The notes below the pieces were generated by a model. It had not been told where the DNA came from. It was given only the letters and a program-made list of their open reading frames with translations, and did not search any database. This document shows, in pieces, positions 1-5,162 of a stretch of 7,311 nucleotides of DNA. Numbering within the stretch: the first letter of the stretch is position 1; every line of letters begins with the position of its first letter. Source of the stretch: Actinomycetes bacterium (GTDB lineage: Bacteria; Actinomycetota; Coriobacteriia; WRKU01); NCBI GenBank assembly GCA_009781565.1, contig WQXV01000054.1, forward strand, positions 1 to 7,311, written 5' to 3'. A program made the translations under genes and the position numbers.

Positions 1-31
1 AATGGTACGAAGCGTTCCCAGAAGCGCGAAA

Positions 32-39
32 GAGGGAGG
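32..39 (+). promoter_or_regulatory. Shine-Dalgarno site of the membrane protein gene
   Basis: GAGGGAGG is a near-perfect anti-16S match 5 nt before the ATG at 45. It is the best ribosome binding site in the window and fixes the start of this gene, although the frame stays open upstream to the window edge. Confidence 0.7.
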
Positions 40-44
40 CTGTT

Positions 45-773
45 ATGGCTAACGAATCACCATCTCCATGGATGCAGGAGACAACGATTGAAGAGAGCAC
101 CACCGTCGAGGTTTCTGCACCAGCACCGGCATCAGCGCCCAAGGACAACAAGAAGATTATCATGATCATCGCAGCGGTCTGCGCAGCGCTCCTGCTGTGC
201 TGCTGTCTATCAGCAGGCGCGTTCTATCTGTTCAGTGACACGGTCAGTAATGACTTCGACGAGATCGATGTCGGCCTCGAGCAGAAGATCCAGGAGGATG
301 AAGAGAGGCTATTGTCACTTCTGGATGAGAGCGAGTATTACCAGAAGGATGAGAGCGATGATGAACTATTTGGCGATGGTAAGAATTCTCTGCCCTCGGA
401 CCAGCTCATAGCGCGATTCGGAGAGGAGATCACCCTTGACGGCATAACGTTTGTGGCGACGAGCAACCAAACGGGTAATGGGATAGAAGCGGTGCAGTAT
501 GCGGAGGTATCAATAACGAATCACACTTCGAATCCTTACAAGATCGGACACTGGTCAAGCGACGACATCAATGCGGATTATGCAAGCTCCTATGTTGATG
601 CACGTGTTGGACGAGGCTCCGATCCGGCTCCTTCGGAGGTAGAGCCGGGAACGACCGTGGTACTCACTCTCACGTTCTCCGATCTCAACCACGATCCGGT
701 GATCTTCAACCGCCTTTTCTACGGCATGCTTGTGAATCCTCTTGACGGTTATACCGATATCATGTGGAAATGA
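45..773 (+). CDS. Hypothetical single-pass membrane protein with DUF4352-like extracytoplasmic domain
   Basis: Function not recognised. The 242-residue product has a polar, Pro/Ala/Ser/Thr-rich N-terminus (about residues 1-34), two lysines at 36-37, then one hydrophobic segment (about 38-63) with an unusual cysteine run (C46, C52-C54). The positive charge before the segment predicts N-in, C-out topology. A very acidic, probably coiled or disordered stretch follows (about 69-112, rich in D and E). Residues about 125-230 alternate short beta-like strands: a 'GEEITLDGITF' start, a 'YAEVSITNHTSNP' strand-turn and an 'EPGTTVVLTLTF' strand. This order (small conserved G, strand with N after it, then P-G before the last strand) resembles DUF4352/MPT63-like immunoglobulin-type domains of Gram-positive surface proteins; that assignment is by eye. 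ATG at 45 is chosen because GAGGGAGG at 32-39 lies 5 nt upstream. The same frame is open back to position 3, so an upstream start outside the window cannot be excluded. No operon partner is visible. Confidence 0.75.
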   Translation: MANESPSPWMQETTIEESTTVEVSAPAPASAPKDNKKIIMIIAAVCAALLLCCCLSAGAFYLFSDTVSNDFDEIDVGLEQKIQEDEERLLSLLDESEYYQKDESDDELFGDGKNSLPSDQLIARFGEEITLDGITFVATSNQTGNGIEAVQYAEVSITNHTSNPYKIGHWSSDDINADYASSYVDARVGRGSDPAPSEVEPGTTVVLTLTFSDLNHDPVIFNRLFYGMLVNPLDGYTDIMWK

Positions 774-809
774 GAGACGAAAGAGATCCGCAATACAACA
801 ACGTAACGC

Positions 810-835
810 TTGCATATTCTCTATTAGTGTATACT
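810..835 (+). promoter_or_regulatory. Candidate promoter of the cold-shock gene
   Basis: TATACT at 830-835 is a good -10 hexamer in a locally AT-rich stretch. TTGCAT at 810-815 resembles a -35 box, but the spacer is only 14 bp, shorter than the usual 16-18. The -10 is the supported part. A start near 842 would leave a leader of about 107 nt before the cold-shock ATG. Confidence 0.4.
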
Positions 836-915
836 TGTTGCCGGAGTCGAAAAATTGGCTCCATGGTTTATGCGGTGTCAGAAGCACTGGGAATTGCGCG
901 ACATCGTAGAGTTGT

Positions 916-931
916 CTTCCCACTTGGGAAG
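916..931 (+). promoter_or_regulatory. Perfect inverted repeat in the cold-shock leader
   Basis: CTTCCCA-CT-TGGGAAG is a perfect 7-bp inverted repeat with a 2-nt centre. As RNA it would fold as a 6-bp stem (CUUCCC/GGGAAG) with an ACUU loop. It ends 17 nt before the start codon, immediately before the purine-rich ribosome binding region (933-943). It could be an RNA hairpin that affects translation or a protein-binding operator; the sequence does not decide between them. There is no U-run behind it, so it is not a terminator. Confidence 0.5.
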
Positions 932-948
932 CAGAAAGCAGGGTTTGC

Positions 949-1152
949 ATGGCTGAAGGCAAAGTAAAATGGTTCAATCCAGACAAGGGTTATGGATTCA
1001 TCGAGCAGGAAGACGGAGATGATCTATTCGTTCATTTCACCGAGATCCAGATCGATGGTTTCAAGACGCTTGAGGAAGGCTGCCCCGTCGAGTTCGAGAT
1101 AACTCAGGGTCGCAATGGAAAGGATCAAGCCAGCAACGTGCGCAAGCTGTAA
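949..1152 (+). CDS. cspA: Cold-shock protein, CspA family
   Basis: Encodes a 67-residue cold-shock domain protein, the full usual length for this family. These are small cytoplasmic five-stranded beta barrels that bind single-stranded RNA and DNA and act as RNA chaperones. RNP1 is KGYGFI at 13-18 and RNP2 is LFVHF at 26-30. The nucleic-acid-stacking aromatics W8, F17, F27, H29 and F30 are all present, and the C-terminus 'GKDQASNVRKL' is typical. T31 replaces the more usual Ser after HF. The ATG is preceded by a modest purine-rich site (AGCAGGG, 937-943). The gene stands alone, with a candidate promoter and hairpin upstream and a likely terminator downstream. The family call is firm. The symbol is generic, because the exact paralogue (cspA, cspB and so on) and whether it is cold-induced cannot be told from the sequence. 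Confidence 0.95.
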   Translation: MAEGKVKWFNPDKGYGFIEQEDGDDLFVHFTEIQIDGFKTLEEGCPVEFEITQGRNGKDQASNVRKL

Positions 1153-1204
1153 TCGCGCACCGTCACACACAGTCAGTCAATCCTGAACGGTGTGTAATGA
1201 AACG

Positions 1205-1230
1205 AAGGGGGCGAGCGATCGCTCCCTTTT
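1205..1230 (+). terminator. Probable intrinsic terminator after the cold-shock gene
   Basis: GAGCGATCGCTC (1213-1224) is a perfect 12-bp palindrome. It is flanked by GGGGGC on the left and CCTTTT on the right, so the stem can extend by G-C and G-U pairs if one C (1212) bulges out. The T-run at 1227-1230 completes the shape of a Rho-independent terminator. The T-run is short, so efficiency is uncertain. The last T is also the first base of the extended -10 of queH. Confidence 0.6.
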
Positions 1231-1238
1231 GCTAGACT
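1230..1238 (+). promoter_or_regulatory. Extended -10 promoter of queH, probably leaderless
   Basis: TGCTAGACT matches the extended -10 pattern TGnTAnnnT. The hexamer TAGACT (1233-1238) ends 6 nt before the queH ATG at 1245, so the expected transcription start coincides with the A of the start codon. No Shine-Dalgarno sequence is present, because the bases before the ATG (GACTAGCGAC) are unrelated to AGGAGG. No good -35 is seen at the usual distance, which is common with extended -10 promoters. The element lies inside GCTAG-A-CTAGC (1231-1241), a perfect inverted repeat that could also be an operator. Confidence 0.5.
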
Positions 1239-1244
1239 AGCGAC

Positions 1245-1802
1245 ATGGAAGAACTTGCTCTCCATACCTGTTGTGGGCCCTGCTTGATCGAGCCGCTGCG
1301 CCTTCTGCGCGAAGAGTTCGCCGAGATCACCGCATTCTATTACAACCCCAACATCCATCCCGCAGACGAATATGGACGCAGACGCGATACCTTTACCGAG
1401 TGTGCCGACTCGGTCGAGCTGCCTTATCGTGAGCTTGACTATGATCCGCAAGCCTGGGAGGATGCAACGAAGAGCACTCCTCACTGCCCACGGCGATGCG
1501 AACAGTGCTATCGGCAGCGCCTCGGGCGGGTGATCGCCGAAGCGGCCGCTGCTGGGTTCACGCATTTTGCGACCACCTTGACGGTCAGCCCCTACCAACA
1601 ACGTGAGATCATCGATATGGTCGCTCGCGAGCTATGCGACAAGCAAGGCCTGGTCTATGCAGGTCGAGACTTCAGCGACCATTATCCCGAGGCGACCCGC
1701 AGATCGCGGCAGCTGGGCATGTATCGTCAGAACTACTGCGGATGTGCGCCGTCGTTTCTTGAGGCGCAGCACCAACGTGCAACGCGTAGAGCCAGCAGAT
1801 AG
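1245..1802 (+). CDS. queH: Epoxyqueuosine reductase QueH
   Basis: QueH (formerly DUF208) reduces epoxyqueuosine in tRNA to queuosine, the last step of the pathway, and is the non-homologous replacement for the cobalamin-dependent QueG. The 185-residue length fits the family. Visible hallmarks are the N-terminal HTCCGPC (7-13, with vicinal C9-C10), 'FYYNPNIHPADEYGRR' (about 31-46), CPRRCEQCY (C81, C85, C88), and near the C-terminus 'GMYRQNYCGC' with C165 and C167. These cysteine groups are known to hold a [4Fe-4S] cluster and a catalytic metal site in characterised QueH. All appear intact, so the enzyme should be active. It precedes folD, queA and tgt but has its own apparent promoter and a 69-bp gap to folD. 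There is no ribosome binding site before the ATG; leaderless translation is the simplest reading. The family call is secure. Confidence 0.95.
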   Translation: MEELALHTCCGPCLIEPLRLLREEFAEITAFYYNPNIHPADEYGRRRDTFTECADSVELPYRELDYDPQAWEDATKSTPHCPRRCEQCYRQRLGRVIAEAAAAGFTHFATTLTVSPYQQREIIDMVARELCDKQGLVYAGRDFSDHYPEATRRSRQLGMYRQNYCGCAPSFLEAQHQRATRRASR

Positions 1803-1807
1803 TCGCC

Positions 1808-1816
1808 TGATATACT
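1808..1816 (+). promoter_or_regulatory. Extended -10 promoter of folD
   Basis: TGATATACT matches the extended -10 consensus TGnTATAAT closely. It lies 5 bp beyond the queH stop codon. A start near 1823 would give a leader of about 49 nt before folD, containing a GAGGA ribosome binding site. No convincing -35 box is seen. It suggests that folD, queA and tgt can be transcribed independently of queH. Confidence 0.5.
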
Positions 1817-1855
1817 ACCTACGTACCAAAGCTTGAGAGACCGATACACCTGATC

Positions 1856-1860
1856 GAGGA
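1856..1860 (+). promoter_or_regulatory. Ribosome binding site of folD
   Basis: GAGGA lies 11 nt before the ATG at 1872, slightly farther than ideal, and is continued by further purines (AAAGAG). It supports the 1872 start, which also matches the usual FolD N-terminus. Confidence 0.5.
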
Positions 1861-1871
1861 AAAGAGCGACC

Positions 1872-2729
1872 ATGGCATTGATAATTGATGGGAACAAGAC
1901 CGCCGCCCACACCAAGGATATGGTCAGAGGACGCGTTGAGCGCCTCAAGCGAGATACGGGTATAGACCCAGGGTTGGCCGTGGTGCTGGTCGGGGACGAT
2001 CCCGCCTCGAAGAGCTATGTCAGCATGAAGGAGCGCGACTGCGCGGAGGTCGGAATTTTGAGTTTCGATCACCGGCTGCCCGCCGACATCACGCAAGGAG
2101 AGCTCGAAGCACTCATCGATGAGCTCAACGCCGATGATGCGGTGCATGGGATCTTGGTCCAGATGCCCTTGCCAAAGGATCTGGACGAGGAGCGGGTGAT
2201 CGAGCGTATCACGCCGGCCAAGGACGTCGATGGATTCCACCCAGCCAATATGGGAGGGCTTCTGCGAGGTAACGATGTCGTGCATGCATGCACACCGTTG
2301 GGGGTCATGCGACTGCTCGAGGACTATGGCATCGAGGTCGAAGGCAAGAATGCGGTGGTCGTGGGCCGCTCGACGATCGTGGGAAAACCTCAAGCGCTCA
2401 TGCTGCTCGATAAGAACGCGACCGTCACGATCGCCCACTCGCGCACCGAGAACTTGGCTGATCTGTGCAAGACGGCTGATATACTTGTGGTCGCGGTGGG
2501 GCGCCCCCATATGATCGATGCGAGCTTTGTCAAGGAAGGTGCGACCGTCATCGATGTCGGCATCAACCGCGGTGAGGACGGCCTGATAGGGGATGTGGAC
2601 TTTGACGCGGTCGAGCCGATCGCAGGAGCCATCACCCCGGTGCCCGGTGGGGTCGGTCCGATGACACGCGCGATGCTCATGCAAAACACCGTCGATGCAT
2701 GCGCACGACGGATCGGTTACACGAAATAA
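1872..2729 (+). CDS. folD: Bifunctional methylenetetrahydrofolate dehydrogenase / methenyltetrahydrofolate cyclohydrolase FolD
   Basis: FolD interconverts 5,10-methylene-, 5,10-methenyl- and 10-formyl-tetrahydrofolate using NADP+, supplying one-carbon units for purines and initiator formyl-methionyl tRNA. The 285-residue length is normal. The N-terminal catalytic domain has the 'SYVSMKERDCAEVGI' motif with the active-site pair Y49 and K53, then 'GILVQMPLP' with its conserved Gln, and 'KDVDGFHPANMGGL'. The Rossmann domain has 'VVVGRSTIVGKP' (the usual Asn after GRS is Thr here), 'NATVTIAHSRT' and 'DVGINR'. The C-terminal signature 'ITPVPGGVGPMTRAMLMQNT' is intact. The gene lies inside a run of queuosine genes: queH upstream and queA 28 bp downstream, a spacing that suggests co-transcription with queA and tgt. 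No known step of queuosine synthesis uses FolD, so its placement may reflect shared folate/pterin-related housekeeping or chance. Identification is firm. Confidence 0.97.
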   Translation: MALIIDGNKTAAHTKDMVRGRVERLKRDTGIDPGLAVVLVGDDPASKSYVSMKERDCAEVGILSFDHRLPADITQGELEALIDELNADDAVHGILVQMPLPKDLDEERVIERITPAKDVDGFHPANMGGLLRGNDVVHACTPLGVMRLLEDYGIEVEGKNAVVVGRSTIVGKPQALMLLDKNATVTIAHSRTENLADLCKTADILVVAVGRPHMIDASFVKEGATVIDVGINRGEDGLIGDVDFDAVEPIAGAITPVPGGVGPMTRAMLMQNTVDACARRIGYTK

Positions 2730-2757
2730 GTACTCAGAGCGACCGTTTGATCGATCG

Positions 2758-3933
2758 ATGAGCACTCCGACCTTCTCCTATATACCGGGTAGGGATTATC
2801 GCGCTTCGCCCGCTCCTACCTCATCGTATGAGTATGACCTGTCAACGCACTTCATCGCGCAGCATCCGGCGATCCCGCGCGACAGCTGCAAATTGATGGT
2901 CATCGATCGTGCCCGTCATACGATCGAACACCGTGTCTTTACTGATATCGTCGAGTATCTGGATGCCGGTGACCTGCTCGTGATCAACGACACACGGGTG
3001 CTGCCGGCCCGCCTGCATCTGAATAAGGTGCCAAGCGGAGGTACCCTCGAGATCATGCTGCTTGCCGGGATCGAGAGCGTCGAGCAATCGACACAGCGCT
3101 GGGAGTGTCTGGCCAAGCCGGCAAAACGTGCGAAGGTCGGCGCGCAGTTTGAAGCCCATGACGAGCAAGGCAACCTGCTTATGACCGCGACGATCGAAGA
3201 GGAACAGGATCGCGGGCGACGCATTGTCATGCTGGAGGCATCCCCGGTAACGGTCGATGAAGTTTTCCATCGGATCGGTTCGGTACCACTGCCGCCCTAC
3301 ATAGTCGAAGAGCTCGATGATGATGAGCTCTATCAGACGGTCTATGCCGATGACGAGCATAGTGCGGCTGCTCCGACTGCCGGTCTTCACTTCACCGAGG
3401 AGTTGCTCGAGCGTATCAAGACACGAGGAGTCGATATCGCCACGGTGCGCCTCGATGTAGGGCTCGATACCTTTCGTCCCATCACGACTGAGGATCCTCT
3501 GCAGCATCAGATACACACCGAGTATCTCTGCGTCAGCCCCGAGACTGTCACTGCGATACGCGCGACCAAACAGAGAGGGGGGCGTGTCATCGCGGTGGGA
3601 ACGACCACGACCCGCGCGCTCGAGACCGCCTATCAAGCAGCTCGAGCACGCAGGATCCAAGGATCCGGCGATCTCATGGATCCCGATGATGCCCGAGCAG
3701 AAGATGACTTTGTCTTAGAGCCTTTCGCGGGGAGGAGCGGGCTCTTCATCGCCGAGGGATACGAATTCGGCATCGTTGACGCCCTTATCACGAACTTCCA
3801 TGTACCCCGATCGACCCTGATGATGATGGTCAGCGCATTCGCCGATCGCAAAGTGATCATCGACGCCTATCAGCAAGCGCAAGAGCACGGCTACCGGTTC
3901 TTCAGCTTCGGCGATGCCATGTTGATACAATAG
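2758..3933 (+). CDS. queA: S-adenosylmethionine:tRNA ribosyltransferase-isomerase QueA
   Basis: QueA transfers and rearranges the ribosyl group of S-adenosylmethionine onto preQ1 in tRNA, giving epoxyqueuosine. Motifs run the full family length: 'LLVINDTRVLPARL', 'WECLAKPAKRAKVGAQF', 'GSVPLPPYI', 'AAPTAGLHFT' (about 204-213), 'IAVGTTTTRALET', 'DALITNFHVPRSTL' and 'GYRFFSFGDAMLI' at the C-terminus. The usual LHVGxGTF motif reads LDVGLDTF. ATG 2758 (391 residues) is preferred to ATG 2695, which would overlap folD by 35 bp and add 21 residues unlike the family. Even so, about 17 residues precede the region aligning with the normal N-terminus ('YEYDL', 24-28), and no in-frame start lies closer. 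Ribosome binding is weak; the ATG sits in a GATC repeat, so coupling to folD is possible. A roughly 18-residue hydrophilic insertion lies at about 299-316. tgt follows after 4 bp. The function is secure; only the exact N-terminus is in doubt. Confidence 0.95.
   Translation: MSTPTFSYIPGRDYRASPAPTSSYEYDLSTHFIAQHPAIPRDSCKLMVIDRARHTIEHRVFTDIVEYLDAGDLLVINDTRVLPARLHLNKVPSGGTLEIMLLAGIESVEQSTQRWECLAKPAKRAKVGAQFEAHDEQGNLLMTATIEEEQDRGRRIVMLEASPVTVDEVFHRIGSVPLPPYIVEELDDDELYQTVYADDEHSAAAPTAGLHFTEELLERIKTRGVDIATVRLDVGLDTFRPITTEDPLQHQIHTEYLCVSPETVTAIRATKQRGGRVIAVGTTTTRALETAYQAARARRIQGSGDLMDPDDARAEDDFVLEPFAGRSGLFIAEGYEFGIVDALITNFHVPRSTLMMMVSAFADRKVIIDAYQQAQEHGYRFFSFGDAMLIQ
3653..3683 (+). repeat. Three GGATCC repeats inside queA
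   Basis: GGATCC occurs at 3653-3658, 3661-3666 and 3678-3683, three copies in 31 bp, with CGATCT between the second and third. The stretch encodes part of the extra hydrophilic loop of QueA. It looks like local duplication or slippage fixed within a surface loop, though chance in GATC-rich DNA is possible. Confidence 0.6.
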
Positions 3934-3937
3934 GCAC

Positions 3938-5059
3938 ATGAACGAGCTGGGATTTACCTTACAGACCACCGATAGGACGACTGCTGCGCGACGCGGTACG
4001 CTTCTGACGGCTCACGGCGCGGTGCAGACCCCGACCTTCATGCCGGTGGGTACCCGCGCGACGGTCAAGGCTTTGAGTAGTGATGTGCTCGAACGCCTTG
4101 AAGCGCAGATCATCTTAGGCAACACCTATCATCTGTATCTGCGTCCCGGTGTCGAGCTGATCGAGAAAGCGGGAGGTCTGCATCGCTTTATGAACTGGAA
4201 GCGCCCCATCCTGACCGATAGCGGAGGCTTTCAGATATTCTCGTTGGGCGATACCTTCAAACTGAGCGATGAGGGAGTCGAGTTCCAATCGATATTGGAT
4301 GGGTCGTCGCATTTCTGGTCTCCCGCTGACAACATGCACCTCCAAGAGAAGATCGGCGCCGACATCATCATGCAGCTTGACCAGTGCGCGCCTTATCCGG
4401 CGACCCGCGACTATGTCGAAGACGCCGTCAAGCTCTCTCTGACTTGGGCGCAGCAGTGCAAGGAGGCGCACACACGAGCTGACCAGATGCTTTTCGGTAT
4501 CGTGCAGGGTGGGACCTATCTCGACCTGCGTCTGTCCTCGGTCAAAGGACTGACTGAGATCGGCTTTGCTGGATACGGCATCGGTGGCTACAGCGTGGGC
4601 GAGCCTCACGAGATCATGTTCGAAACGCTTCCACAGGTCTGCGACGCCCTTCCCGATGATCGACCTCGCTATCTGATGGGGGTCGGCAATCCCACGACCT
4701 TGCTCGAAGCGATCGGAGTCGGCATCGACATGTTCGACTGTGTCCTTCCCACCCGCACCGCGCGCATGGGTACGGCCTTCTCAAGTGGCGGCCGCCTCAA
4801 TCTGCGTAACGCTCAGTATGCCGATGACTTATCTGCGCTCGATGAACACTGCACCTGCGATACGTGCCGCAACTACTCACGAGCCTATCTGCGACATCTG
4901 GTCACCACCAAGGAGATCTTGGGATCGATCCTGCTTTCGGCACACAACATCCACTATCTGTTGGATCTGACCGCTCGTGCGCGCGAAGCGATCGAATCGG
5001 GACAGTATGCGCAGTTCCTGGCGCAGTGGCGCAACAGCCCCGCAGCTGACGATTACTAG
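3938..5059 (+). CDS. tgt: tRNA-guanine(34) transglycosylase Tgt
   Basis: Tgt swaps guanine-34 of Asp, Asn, His and Tyr tRNAs for preQ1 through a covalent tRNA intermediate. The 373-residue length is typical. Using Zymomonas mobilis numbering in brackets: the active-site DSGGFQ has D94 (D102), the nucleophile is D267 (D280) in 'FDCVLPTR', Q190 (Q203) is in 'GIVQGG', and V220 and E222 (V233, E235) are in 'SVGEP'. Zinc ligands are C305, C307, C310 and H336, with the same 31-residue spacing from first Cys to His. Unusual positions are 'MQLDQC' (146-150) for the common FDEC, Y218 for the usual Leu231, and M277 for Asn290 in 'PTRTARMG'. The ATG lies 4 bp after the queA stop with only a weak AGG before it, so translation is probably coupled to queA. 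The family is certain. preQ1 specificity is expected from the neighbouring QueA and QueH, but the pocket changes are notable. Confidence 0.96.
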   Translation: MNELGFTLQTTDRTTAARRGTLLTAHGAVQTPTFMPVGTRATVKALSSDVLERLEAQIILGNTYHLYLRPGVELIEKAGGLHRFMNWKRPILTDSGGFQIFSLGDTFKLSDEGVEFQSILDGSSHFWSPADNMHLQEKIGADIIMQLDQCAPYPATRDYVEDAVKLSLTWAQQCKEAHTRADQMLFGIVQGGTYLDLRLSSVKGLTEIGFAGYGIGGYSVGEPHEIMFETLPQVCDALPDDRPRYLMGVGNPTTLLEAIGVGIDMFDCVLPTRTARMGTAFSSGGRLNLRNAQYADDLSALDEHCTCDTCRNYSRAYLRHLVTTKEILGSILLSAHNIHYLLDLTARAREAIESGQYAQFLAQWRNSPAADDY

Positions 5060-5162
5060 CCCAAAACGACCGCTCACCTGACTGGGCGCGCTGCGATCAT
5101 TGCGTGTACCTGCCTCGTGTTACTATGAATGCGTACAGACGAGTAAGTAGGCGATCGAGTTC
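5060..5162 (+). other. Gap between tgt and recJ
   Basis: This 103-bp gap contains no convincing hairpin-plus-T-run terminator. Its right half carries a candidate extended -10 and a weak ribosome binding site for recJ. In many bacteria yajC and secDF follow tgt; neither is here. Confidence 0.5.
5118..5126 (+). promoter_or_regulatory. Candidate extended -10 promoter of recJ
   Basis: TGTTACTAT fits TGnTAnnnT. TTGCGT at 5100-5105 could be a -35, with a 15-bp spacer. Transcription would begin near 5133, giving a leader of about 30 nt. Read-through from tgt remains possible because no terminator separates the genes. Confidence 0.4.

Larger units (their letters stand above)
774..948 (+). other. Intergenic region upstream of the cold-shock gene
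   Basis: This 175-bp gap is more AT-rich at its left end than the surrounding coding DNA. It holds a possible promoter near 810-835 and a perfect inverted repeat at 916-931. If the promoter is right, the cold-shock mRNA would have a leader of roughly 105 nt. Long structured leaders are known for cspA-type messages in Escherichia coli. A 67-codon open frame crossing the gap (764-967) has no family resemblance or ribosome binding site and is not called. No clear terminator for the upstream gene is visible. Confidence 0.5.

Noticed and set aside
764..967. 67-codon plus-strand open frame linking the first gene to csp
   Set aside because: It lacks a ribosome binding site, overlaps both neighbours out of frame, and is compositionally unlike the real genes.
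555..986. 143-codon minus-strand open frame covering the csp upstream gap
   Set aside because: Most of it is antisense to the first gene, and the part in the gap shows no coding character or start signal.
1158..1192. Inverted repeat CACCGT / ACGGTG after csp
   Set aside because: Only 6 bp with a 23-nt loop and no T-run; the hairpin at 1205-1230 is the better terminator.
2695..2757. Upstream ATG for queA overlapping the end of folD
   Set aside because: The added 21 residues do not resemble QueA and would create a 35-bp overlap. ATG 2758 already gives a longer N-terminus than usual.
1815..2765. 316-codon open frame on the minus strand
   Set aside because: It lies across folD, whose conserved motifs are unmistakable on the plus strand; the antisense product is rich in D, H and R with no domain signature.
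2842..3660. 272-codon open frame on the minus strand
   Set aside because: Shadow of queA, with no ribosome binding site and no family-like motifs.
5060..5110. Possible terminator after tgt
   Set aside because: GC-rich bases are present, but there is no stable stem followed by a T-run.
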